A stretch of DNA of 64,000 nucleotides from Balamuthia mandrillaris (taxonomy: Eukaryota; Discosea; Longamoebia; Balamuthiidae), in assembly GCA_031835245.1 (NCBI GenBank), contig JAVKOQ010000075.1:62001-126000 (forward strand), read 5' to 3'. Every line of letters begins with the position of its first letter. The first letter of the stretch is position 1. The notes under the pieces are model-generated. The model made no database searches, was not told where the DNA came from, and saw only the letters and a program-made list of their open reading frames with translations. Shown in pieces: positions 22,447 through 32,655 of this stretch. The position numbers were made by a program, and so were the translations under genes.

Positions 22447-22981
22447 TTATTTGCCTCTGGAAGCTTTGAAACGAGACACGCGTTTCTGACCTCCTGTGGT
22501 TGAAGCAGGAGAAGAGGAAGAGGAAGAAGGAGGAGGAACAACAGGCGCAACGGGTCGTTCCACCACAGCACCCAAAAATGGGCTGGCGGTTGTTGTTGTT
22601 GTTGTTACAGTGGAAGCGGTTGCAGCTTGTTCTGCTTTGGTGTCGGTGGCAAACGAAACTGCTTTCTTTGTTTTGTTCTTGTTGCTGCTGTCTTTCTTTT
22701 CTCCTCCTTTCAAGATGCTCGTTGTTGTCTTCTTCTCTTCTGCTTCTTTCACTTTTTCTTTGCCTTTTTCGTTCTCTTTTGTTTCTTCTTCTTCGGCATC
22801 GTCTTCTTCCTCTTCCTCTTTCATGAGTTGCAGCAACCGGTCCATGCACGCTTGGTCCTCTTCTGGATTCGCTGCTATCACAGGTCTTTCTACCTCTTCT
22901 GTTACAGCAAGAAAAGAGTTCACATCGTTGAGAGCGAGCAAAGAAAAACGAGAGGGAGGGAAGGGAGGAGGTATAAGCGGG

Positions 22982-23020
<39 letters not shown>

Positions 23021-23251
23021 GAAACCTTGTTCGTCATCGCTGTTATATTCTTCTCTGATCTCCACATATTTGCCCAATTCTTCGTTTCTCTCTTTCATTT
23101 CTTCCGTAAACAAAAGGCGAGCACGAAGTTCTCCCATTTGAACGGTCAGTTCATCAATCTGCTTTTCAACCTCTATTTCGTGTTTGTTGGTTTTGTTTGT
23201 TTGAGTTCGCAAGAAAGAAAGAAACGACAAGAGAGAAAGAGAAAGAAAGAA

Positions 23252-23283
<32 letters not shown>

Positions 23284-23894
23284 AAGAAAGAAAGAAACGA
23301 CAAGAAAGAAAGAAAGAAACGACAAGAAAGAAAGAAACAGATCGGTAGCGACGATAAGAAAGAAAGGAACATAAGGAATGAAACAACAACAAAGACAACA
23401 AAGAAAGCGTCCACGAGAAAGAAAGATCATAAAAGAAAGAAAGTGAACCTCTAAGACGTCTGGCAACGATGCCTCGGGACTGCTCCACGGAACGCTCGGC
23501 AAAATAATTGTCCCCGAGCAGCACCAGCACCTCGTTGGTGTGGACGATGCGTCCAGGCATGAAGGCCAAGGGACCCAGAGGCACCATCATAGGCTGCGTG
23601 GTCTTGTCCCGGATGGAGGCTAGCGTGCCGTCCAAGACGCGATAGTTGCCGTGAAGTCGCTGAAGCTCATCCGTTTCTCTTTTGTTCTCCTCCAACGCCT
23701 GTTTTGTTTTGATTTTATTTTTCAGTGTGAACATCAATGTTGTACTGATGAAGAAAAGAAGAAAAAAAAACCTTTTGGATGCGAAGAGTGGCAGTGTGAA
23801 GCGCCTGAGAGGTGCGTTCCTGCACTGCGGGATCGCCGTAGAGCAAATTGCCAGCGACGCCTTTGGACAGCGCTTCTTGCTTTGTCGCTTTCAT
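22447..23894 (-). CDS. Unconventional prefoldin RPB5 interactor (URI)
   Basis: Exons 23894-23772, 23698-23449, 23172-23026 and 22898-22447; 323 residues. URI is a prefoldin-alpha-like subunit of the R2TP/PFDL complex that helps assemble RNA polymerases through RPB5. The prefoldin core is MVPLGPLAFMPGRIVHTNEVLVLLGDNYFAERSVEQSRGIV, flanked by coiled-coil helices (ALEENKRETDELQRLHGNY; EVEKQIDELTVQMGELRARLLF), followed by YVEIREEYNSDDE, as in URI. After an acidic and Lys-rich stretch, KKAVSFAT and the terminal VSRFKASRGK match the URI C-terminal box (SxFKAxR). Introns contain GA runs on the plus strand, pyrimidine on the sense strand. Confidence 0.9.
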
Positions 23895-24549
23895 CTCGTT
23901 TCCTTGTTTCCTCTCGTGTCGACCCGGCACTGACTTGTATGCTTGTCGACAAATGCATGACGTGTCAACGGAACTTCCTTCAGAGTGATGTCACCACACG
24001 TGGATCGGGTGAGATCAAACGAGGGTTCCAGAAATTTAAAGTCGAGGGTTTTCGTTAATTGCCCTGCTTTATTATTTGATGTCGACAATGGACTTCTGCA
24101 CAGCGGCCAAGGGCCAAGATTGTTACTGTTCCTTGCTGGATTTCGTCCTGAAAATATTGGACAAATTTCATGTGGCCTGTCGGTCATTCTAAAGAGAAGC
24201 ATCCTCAGGTTTTTTGGGCACAAAAAGAAAAAAAAAGAAAGAGACAGAAATAGCACAAAACAGCCGAGTCTCTGTCAACAACAGAACCGAACCACCCGCA
24301 ATTTTTTTTGCTTTCCGGTGGTAGAAAAAAAAAAGATCAACCTCTCTCGGTTCTTTTTTGCACTTTAACGTTCAGTGTTCATTCACCCCACCAGAAGGTT
24401 CGCTGGCTTTTTTTAAAATCTACTTTTTTTTCCAAACGGAAATCTTTGATCGGTGGATTGACGTTTCTGAAATCACTTACTCACTCACTCACTGATTGAA
24501 CACTTGCAGTTAAATATTTATTTTTTTAAAAAAAAAACCAGTTAAAAAA
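23895..24549. other. Divergent promoter gap URI / RGG-CaaX gene
   Basis: 655 bases between outward-facing starts. GTCGAC occurs three times (listed separately). The RGG-side leader ends with four ACTC repeats near 24478-24492 and an A-rich stretch immediately before the ATG. Confidence 0.6.
23918..24086. promoter_or_regulatory. Three GTCGAC palindromes upstream of URI
   Basis: GTCGAC at 23918-23923 (24 bases from the URI ATG), 23945-23950 and 24081-24086, the last two in the context TGTCGACAA. Confidence 0.45.
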
Positions 24550-27500
24550 ATGGAGGAAGAGACAGCGCCAGAAGTGACCACCACTCAACCCATGGACGAA
24601 GAACAGAAGGTCGAAGAGAGCCCCTCGACCGACGAGACTAGCGCCGGTGCTCCCCCTTCCGAGGAGAGCTCCGCTCCCGGGTCCCCCTCTAGCGGAGGCG
24701 ATGGAGGACGAGGCGGAAGAGGCGGCAGAGGTGGAAGGGGTGGAGGAAGAGGAGGCATCGCTGCCTTGCAAGCCTCTCTCGCTAACCAACGCGGTGGTCT
24801 CGGCCCCTTTGGCATGCCTCCCGGCGGTGGCTCTGGTTTCGTCCCCGGTCGAGGCGGTCGTGGAGGGGAAGGAGGAAGAGGAGGAAGAGGAGGAAGAGGA
24901 GGAAGAGGAGGAACGAACGTGAGCGACATTCGAGGCAAGTTGAACATTCCGTTGGGTGGACTGATGGGCGGTCCTCCTCCCTCCTTGAGAAAATTGAAAC
25001 AGCAAAAGGAGGAGGGTGATGAAAATGAGGTTAGAGGAGAGGGGAATGAAGGAGAAGAGGAGCCTCACGTCGGACAAAAGCGACGGCAAAGAGACGAAGG
25101 TTTGTCTCCTTTCCCTTTCTTTATTATTTTTGCAGTCAGCTTTTACTATCTTGTTCCTTGCTTGTCATTTTCTTTAATCTAACCAAAATGCACGGCAATA
25201 AACACAACAGCGACTTCACCACGGGGCAGCACTTTATACCATCCACAAAAGACCAAACCAAAGAGCAAGAATAAACGCTCTCCAAGCCAATACCCAGTGC
25301 CCAATCCCAATCCCTCCCAAATTATGACTTCCTTTGAGGTGGACTATCAGCGTGAGGCGCAGCTCTTGGCGGAGGAGGAGGAAGCTCTCACGAAGAACCC
25401 GGAGGAGATGAGCGTGAAAGATCTTTTGGCCGCGAGGAGAAGGAAGAAGAGAGAAGAGAAGCACAACGCCGGGTCTGCCAACAACAACGAAGCTCCTTCT
25501 GTTGTCATTACAGCTACGGATGGCGAAGAAGGAAAAGGAAAAGAGAAGGAAGCAGAAGAAGAACAAGAAGAACAAGAAGAACAAGAACAAGAACAAGAAC
25601 AAGAACAAGAACAAGAACAAGAACAAGAACAAGAACAAGAACAAGAACAAGAACAAGAACAAGAACAAGAACAAGAACAAGAACAAGAACAAGAACAAGA
25701 ACAAGAAGGAGAGAAAGAAAAAGAGGAGACGATGCAACTTCAAAACGGAGAGAACGAAGAGGCACCAGCTCCCATCCAAACAGATGGTGGTGATAGTGAT
25801 GGTGTGCCTGAGGAAGATAGCAATGTTGTAAAAGAAGACGAAGAAGAACAGAGCAAGCTTAACGCGGAGAAAGAAGAGCAGGAAAGAAAGGAGAAGGAAG
25901 AGCAGGAAAGACAGGAGCGTGAGGAACAAGAGAGAAAAGAACAGGAAGAACGCGAACGTCTAGAACGGGAAGAACAAGAGAGAAAGGAAAAGGAAGAGCA
26001 AGAGAGATTGGCCAAAGAAGAACAGGAAAGAAAGGAGCAGGAAGAACGCGAACGATTGGAACGTGAAGAGCAGGAGAGAAAGGAGAAGGAAGAGCGCGAA
26101 CGCCTCGAGCGCGAAGAACAGGAGAGAAAGGAGAAGGAGGAACAAGAGAGATTGGCCAGAGAAGAACAGGAAAGAAAGGAACAGGAAGAGCGCGAACGCT
26201 TGGAACGTGAAGAGCAGGAAAGAAAAGAAAGAGAAGAACAAGAGAGAAAGGAGCAAGAAGAGCGCGAGCGATTGGAACGGGAAGAGCAGGAAAGAAAGGA
26301 ACGAGAGGAACAGGAAAGATTGGCCAAAGAAGAGCAGGAAAGAAAGGAGAGAGAGGAACGTGAAGAACAAGAGAGAAAGGAGCAAGAAGAGCGCGAACGC
26401 CTCGAGCGTGAAGAGCAGGAAAGGAAGGAGAGGGAGGAACAGGAGAGATTGGCCAGAGAAGAACAGGAAAGAAAGGAACAGGAAGAGCGCGAACGTCTCG
26501 AGCGTGAAGAACAGGAAAGAAAGGAGAGGGAAGAGCAAGAAAGATTGGAAAGAGAAGAACAGGAAAGATTGGCCATGGAGGAACAGGAGAGGAAGGAAAG
26601 GGAGGAGCAAGAACGATTGGCCAGGGAAGAACAAGAGAGGAAGGAAAGAGAAGAACAGGAAAGAAAGGAAAAAGAGGAACGCGAACGTCAAGAACGCGAA
26701 GAACAAGAGAGAAAGGAGCAAGAAGAGCGCGAACGCTTGGAACGTGAAGAGCAGGAAAGAAAAGAAAGAGAAGAACAAGAGAGAAAGGAGCAAGAAGAGC
26801 GCGAACGACTGGAACGGGAAGAACAAGAGAGGAAGGAACGAGAGGAGCAGGAAAGATTGGCCAAGGAGGAGCAGGAGAGGAAGGAAAGAGAGGAACGCGA
26901 ACGATTGGAAAGAGAAGAACAGGAGAGAAAGGAAAGGGAGGAACAGGAAAGAAAGGAAAAAGAGGAACGCGAACGTCAAGAACGCGAAGAACAAGAGAGA
27001 AAGGAAAGGGAGGAACGCGAAAGATTGGAACGAGAGGAACAGGAGAGGAAAGAAAAGGAGGAACAAGAGAGGAAGGAGAGAGAAGAGCAGGAGAGAAAGG
27101 AGCAAGCAGAGCGCGAACGTCAAGAACGCGAAGAACAGGAGAGAAAGGAGAGGGAGGAACAGGAAAGATTAGCCAAAGAAGAGCAGGAACGAAAGGAACA
27201 GGAAGAGCGCGAGCGATTGGAAAAGGAGAGGGAAGAGCAAGAAAGATTGGCCAAAGAAGAACAGGAACGAAAGGAAAGAGAAGAACGCGAACGTCAGGAG
27301 CGAGAGGAACAGGAAAAGAAGGAAAAGGAAGAGCAGGAAAGATTGGCCAGGGAGGAGCAGGAAAGGAAGGAAAGAGAACGCTTGGAACGCGAAGAACAAG
27401 AAAGGAAGGAAAGAGAAGAGCAAGAAAGACTGGAGCGCGAACGGCTGGTTAAGGAGCGCGAAGAACAAGAACGTCAAGAAAGGGAAGAGCAGGAAAGAAG

Positions 27501-27852
27501 GGCAAGAGAAGAGCGCGAACGTTTAGAACGCGAAGAGATGGAAAGACGGGAAAGAGAGGAACAAGCAAGAGAGGAACAGGCAAGAAGGGAACGAGAGGAA
27601 AGGCTCGCAAGAGAAGAAGAAGCACGCAAAGCACAGGAAGCCTCTCCTTCTCAAGTGCGACGCGCGGGTGGTGCCGCCATTCCAGCTGGAGGAGAAGGCG
27701 TTCCGGATGAAGTGGTCGTGCCGGTGAAGAACAAGAGCCCCGTGCCTCCGAGAAGGAAGATGGAAAACTTCCCCGATGAAGCCGCCTCCTCCTCTTCCTT
27801 GGCTGTCTCGGAAGGTGGCGCTGGTGTCTGCCCCGCTTGTGTTCTGTTCTAA
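24550..27852 (+). CDS. RGG-rich protein with a very long charged helix and a CaaX end
   Basis: Exons 24550-25099 and 25212-27852; 1063 residues. The head is acidic, then two Gly/Arg blocks (GGRGGRGGRGGRGGGRGG; GGRGGEGGRGG...) typical of RNA-binding and arginine methylation, then a phosphorylation-prone SER/Pro segment. Exon 2 begins with about 70 moderately complex residues (MTSFEVDYQREAQLLAEEEEALTKNPEEMSVKDLLAARRRKKREEK), a pure EQ dipeptide run near residues 300-350, and about 600 residues of REEQERKEREEQERL-type repeat, which should form one long ER/K single alpha helix. The C-terminus is CPACVLF: CVLF is a good CaaX prenylation site with an extra upstream Cys. I recognise no orthologue. 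Sequence predicts a membrane-tethered rod with an RNA-binding-like head; this is inference. Confidence 0.75.
25559..25710 (+). repeat. GAACAA coding hexamer repeat
   Basis: About 25 nearly perfect copies of GAACAA (first ones GAAGAA) encoding Glu-Gln repeats inside the RGG-CaaX gene. Confidence 0.9.
25863..27630 (+). repeat. Coding repeat of Glu/Arg-rich heptad-like units
   Basis: About 1.8 kb of variable GAA/GAG/CAG/AGA/CGC codons giving units such as EEQERKEREEQERLAKEEQ. Synonymous codons vary strongly between units while the protein pattern is kept, which argues that the helix is under protein-level selection and is not a fresh slippage product. Confidence 0.8.
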
Positions 27853-27971
27853 GTTATTCTTTTGTTTTCTTTAAGTTATTTTTATTAATAAAAAAAACAT
27901 CTTTTTTGTTTTGAATAATGAACAAAAAAGAAACAACACAACGTGGTTGAAAGGAAAGGAAAGAAAGGGAT
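27853..27971. terminator. Convergent 3' ends of RGG-CaaX and KCTD3-like genes
   Basis: Only 119 bases separate the two stop codons. An AATAAA at about 27886-27891 serves the plus-strand gene; A-rich sequence on the plus strand and its complement would serve both ends. Confidence 0.5.
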
Positions 27972-30900
27972 TCAAGTGTTTTTCTTGCTTTTGCTCTTCT
28001 TGCGACCACTCCCGCTGTCGTGGGACAACGACGCTTCGTTGCTGCGGGGGAGAAGGCTGGTTGGCCGTGTCCCTGCTTGGGCTGTTGCTTGTTGGCTGAA
28101 TGCCAATTCCAAGTCCCACACCTTTGTTGTTGCTAAACTTAACAGGAGAGAAGCAGAGAAGCAGAGAAGAGAACGAAAAAAACGCTGATAGGCGAGAAGA
28201 GCGAAGAGAAGAATGAAAAGAAGCAAACCTGCAAAGAACCATTTTCGTGGCCAGAGATGAAAAAGTTACGAAGATGAGGGGCACCTTTGGCGGATGCCGT
28301 CTCCTGCTGCGACACAATGCAAAACGTGGTAAATGGGGAGCGATCCAATGGCTTGATCGTGCAGATGCACCCGCAGTCATCGTACAGAGTCATCGTCCTC
28401 TCGAAGCTGTCGCAGAGAATGCAGAGGTGAGCCTCCACCTTGCTGCTGCCTTCGTTGTTGGCCTCCGCGCCGTCCTCCCCCGTGTTGCTCTCCAGGTTGC
28501 GCTCCAGCGAGACCATCTGCGTGAGCGGCCACTCATCGCTGCTGCTGTAGATGGTCGTGTCCAAGATGTAGCTGTTGCAGCCAAAGCAGCCGATGCAGGA
28601 GACGTGTGGTTGGGGGAGGTCCACATAGAGATAACGCCAAGTGCGGATGGTGCCCCCTTCGGAGACGCTGGAGAAGATGAGGCCGCCATTGGGGCGGTGG
28701 CTCTCGCTGATCATCACTTGCGCGATGGACTGGCTCGGGTGACCTACGGTGCTGTATACTAGCTTGAAGTATTTGGTGTTGACTACCTTGGAGCATAGCC
28801 GTACAGTTCCACTGTTATTTGTTCGAAGGTACATTAGGTTACAACAGGAGAGAGAGAGAGAGAGAAGAGAAGAGAAACCGAAAAAAGAAAGGGAAGACAA
28901 AAAAATGAGCATCAAGCGACAAAGTAAGAATAAAGGGAAAACGCACTTGTAGGTGCCATAAGTCAACAATACGTTAGAGCCTTGGCGATCGGTAAAGACA
29001 ACGCAGCTAAGACAAGTGATGATGTCCCCATCCGGATCTCGCCAAGTTTCCGTCACCTTCCACTCCCAATGGGTGTGAGAGTCAAAGTGTTGCGCCAGCT
29101 CACAAACCGTGCCATCATCAAATGCCAAAAAGCTGAACGGATCAACCACAGCAACGCAAGTCACGCGTTCTTGTTTGTGTTCGTCCGCAAAAGCGGAAGA
29201 AGAACTAGAAGAAGAAAAGGAGGATGAAGGAGCAGAGGAAGAAGGAGGAGGATGCAGAGAGGCAACTGAGCTATAAGCAGAGGAAGAAGGAGGCACAGTT
29301 CTTGCTCCACTGACAGAAGAAGAAGAGGAGTCGCTAGCATTGGTTGTGTCATTACCTGGTGTTTGACGAGGAGAGAGGTAACCGCCGCCACGCGGAGAAG
29401 TCATGCTGCGAGGCTTTACACGAGGTGCCGGTGCCGACATGTATGTTATCTGGTGTGTGTGTGTGTGTGTTTTGAATGGAATAGAAGATGAGAAACAGGG
29501 AGAGAAAGGAGAAACCAGAATGGACAAATATACCTTAGCACGTTCAGGAGGTTCACGAAGGTCAAAGATACAAATGCGGTTGTTGGAGGAAATAGCCACC
29601 AAATAACAATTGTTGACCATAAAGTTAACGTTGATGATATCCACCAAATCCAAGCGAATGACATCCCACTTGACCCCATTCTTGATATGCAGCTGGTCCC
29701 AAACGCAAATGCTAGAAGTGTCCTTGGAGAATGCAGCCAGGTAGATGTTGGTGTACTGTCCGGTGGTCGTCATGGTGGCACTCATGATTAGTCCGTCCAC
29801 GGAGGGGAGACATTGAGGCCCGCTCATGAAGAGGTTGCGCCAGCAGTAGGCCATGTTGACGTACTTCCAACAGGCGATGCTGCCGTCCTCGTAGGCTGCG
29901 CATAACAAGTTGAACTTAGATCTTATGTGAGTAACCTTGATGCGAGGCGGAGGCGTTGGTAGGTATAAGAACGAGGTTGAGTTGTTGGTCTCATTTGGAG
30001 TAGAAGAGAAGATGGAGGAGGAGAGAAGAGAGGAAGAAGGAAAATATTGAGAAGGTGGATAGAGACGAGAGAGCGAACTGCGAGAGCGAGTGAAGAAGCG
30101 ACGACGAGAGGAAGATGCATTGGAAGAAGAGGAAGTGCTGATGGAGAGATTGGGAAAGCCAGAAGTAGATGAAGGAGAGGAGCCAGACCCAGAATAAGCA
30201 CCAGAAGCAGCACCAAACCCAAAACCATCGTGTTGCTCTCCAGCAGAGTAAATGCTGAGATAGGCGCTCATTCGCTCTCTTCGTTCTTGTTTGAAGACGT
30301 CGGGACGAGGCAAACGGGTCATGTAGAAGCGATCCCCATCGTGTGTCAACGATGCGCTTACTTCCTCTGTCAGTGATAGCATACCGTAATATTCCATCTC
30401 GCAGAGTACTGCCTCCCATGATATCCCTTCAGGTACCTTTTGGGTTTTGCTATTTATCACAGAGAACGTGAAGAAGAAAGAGAAGGTGCTTAGAAATAAA
30501 ACATAGCAAACAAACCTTAAGATGTCCAGTACGCAAAAAAGCAAGAATACAAGCAAAGCACGTCCCATCTCTATCGATAAAGTAAGCCCCCTCCTCATCC
30601 AACATCGGGCTAAATTTATCTCCCAGCAAGATGCTAAAGTACGTGTTTGGTACTTTCAAGAGAGTGGAGCGCGTGGTCACGAAACGATGCCCACCGATGT
30701 TCAGCTTCACTATGCTATCCTGGATGATAGAAGTGGGTCGCGAATGATGCTGATACGAATGTTGAGAAGATGAGGCAGATGAAGGAGATGGTTGTCTCTC
30801 CTGCGGAGCAAGTGTTCGGTTGGTGTTGGATGGTTGTAATAGTTTCTTCAAGTCTCGCTCTTGCTTGTTCTTCTGCTCTTCGGAGGATGGCTGCTGTTGT

Positions 30901-31859
30901 TGAGAGCGTGGAGAGAGGTCCGCATCCCCATGGTAATAAGAGTAATGGTCACCATTCCCATAACCTTCTTCTTGCTCATAAGAATGATGACGAGGATGCC
31001 ATGCAGCGAAGTTATGCTCGTCGTCTTCGTGTTCCTCTGCATAAAGCTCCTCGCCGGTGTTGTTGTCCTCGTCTGGGTAGTTGGTGTAACGCAAATAGGG
31101 GGTCGTTGGCATCGCCATATGCTGCGTCTCGTCCCGCTGTTTTTCCTTCTCCTTGTCTCTCTCTGGAGAGGTATTTGGAGAGGAAGAAGAGACAGAAGAA
31201 GAAAAAGCAGAGGTTGTTGTTGTCGCTCTGCCTTTTGTCGAGGAAGAAGACGTCGAAGAAGAAGAAGAAGAAGAAGAAGAAGAAAACGTGGAAGAACGTG
31301 GAGCATTGGTTGTTGAATGAGGAGAGAACAACAAGTAGGTCGTGGAAGAAGAAGAAGACTCATCAGCGCACGGCAAAGGCAACGGCGGAGGTATCTTCTT
31401 TCCTCTCGGCGTTATGGAGGGCTGTTGTTGTTGCTGTGAAGCGTTTTGACTGTTGGTAACGGAAGAGGAGAACGTATGGGACCGTTGTTGTTGCGAGGTA
31501 GCAGCAGCAGGAGAAGAAGACACAGGAGGAGAAGTGCGTTGTTTCACAGGAGGAGGCGCTTGACGAGAACCGTTTGGCTTTGTTGAGTCTCTTTTTATCA
31601 CTATCATGCTTTTGCTGCTGCTAGTAGAAGAAGAAGAACCGCTTTTAGAAGGAGGAGGAAAAGAGAGAGAAGGAAGAGGGTCTTCCTCCTCGGCCTCTCG
31701 CTCCGCCTGCTGCTCCTCCTCGCCTCCTTCGCCCTGTTGTTCCTCTTGGCAGTCCTTTTTCTTGCGCCGCTGGTCTGAAGAGAGCTCTACTCGTTCAGCT
31801 GGCGGCGGTTGACCCAACGAAGGAGCGCTTTGGCCCGCGCTGATGCCCAAGCGTGACAT
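27972..31859 (-). CDS. BTB/T1 plus WD40 protein of the KCTD3/SHKBP1 family
   Basis: Exons 31859-30516, 30436-29534, 29449-28947, 28811-28229 and 28121-27972; 1160 residues in phase. The first 370 residues are low-complexity (Ser, Gln, Pro, polar). The T1-type BTB domain is IVKLNIGGHRFVTTRSTLLKVPNTYFSILLGDKFSPMLDEEGAYFIDRDGTCFACILAFLRTGHLK, completed by EGISWEAVLCEMEYYGML after the intron. WD40-type repeats follow: KFNLLCAAYEDGSIACWKY, IYLAAFSKDTSSICVWDQ, NNRICIFDLREP, FLAFDDGTVCELAQHF, TYNGTVRLCSKV, LIFSSVSEGGTIRTWRYL, and FISGHENGSLQVWDLELA at the last exon junction. In animals KCTD3 and SHKBP1 bind HCN3 and CIN85; the amoebal role is unknown, perhaps a CUL3 adaptor. Confidence 0.85.
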
Positions 31860-32450
31860 TTGTTTGGAACTAATGAGGATGGAAGCACCCACCCACCCCC
31901 AAAAAAAATGTATTTAAAACCTCTCGCTCTCTTTGATTGATGGCGAAAGGACAAATAAGACCTGACAAATAAAGAGGAGAAAGAGAGAGAGAGAGAGAGA
32001 GAGGGAACGTACGTGCACGGCCAACAGGGAGCTTATTGTTGGTTCGCTTCTTCTTCTTCTGCCTCTTCTTCTTTTCTTTTTCGTTCTTTGTTACTATTAT
32101 TAAATGTCGACGATAAAAGTAAATATTGTCCACAAAATATCTATTTTCAGAAAATAATTTAAGATTATCGCCAGTTTCGTTACGATTATTGTTTCCATCT
32201 AAAAAAAAATTCAAACAAAAGAAAAAAAAAAGTTGATTGAAGGGAGAGAGAGAGAAGGGAGAGCGCTTCACGTAAAAAAAAAAAAAATCAATCAATTGGA
32301 TTAAATCAATCCCATCCCATCCCATCCCATCCGTGCCACAAAAGAAGAAAGAGGGAGGGATTTTTTTTTTTAAAAAAAAGGACACTCGGTTCACTCGTTT
32401 CATCTTCTCTTCTTTTGCCTTTTTTTTTAAAAAAAAACAAAAATAAAAAA
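31860..32450. other. Divergent promoter gap KCTD3-like / PAT1
   Basis: 591 bases, A/T homopolymer-rich, with GA runs near 31984-32002, a CATCC-type pentamer run near 32310-32332 and one GTCGAC at 32106-32111. Confidence 0.55.
32106..32111. promoter_or_regulatory. GTCGAC palindrome between KCTD3-like and PAT1 genes
   Basis: Context ATGTCGACGATAA, similar to the copy at 2820 (TGTCGACGATTA). It lies about 250 bases from the KCTD3-like start and 340 from PAT1. Confidence 0.45.
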
Positions 32451-32608
32451 ATGAACGCAAGAAGAAGAAGAGGGGAAAATGGAGGACGATCGTCGGAAGC
32501 AGCGGAGGAAGATTTTGAGCGTGGCGAAGGAGACGTCCTGAGACCCAGTGAGATTGCGGACACCCACAACGACGAAACCTTTGGAGAACACACAAGTAAC
32601 ATCTCTCT

Positions 32609-32655
<47 letters not shown>

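Noticed and set aside
25960-27123. Long antisense and alternate-frame ORFs over the Glu/Arg repeat
   Set aside because: Low-complexity repeats stay open in several frames; only the Glu/Arg frame extends to conserved-looking ends and a CaaX motif.
25863-27630. Possible CRISPR-like or tandem repeat array
   Set aside because: Units are of variable length with synonymous codon changes inside a coding frame, in a eukaryotic gene.
27871-28121. KCTD3-like last exon read in the frame GVGLGIGIQPTSNSP
   Set aside because: The acceptor at 28122 gives GSLQVWDLELA, a proper WD-repeat end, and a stop at 27972.
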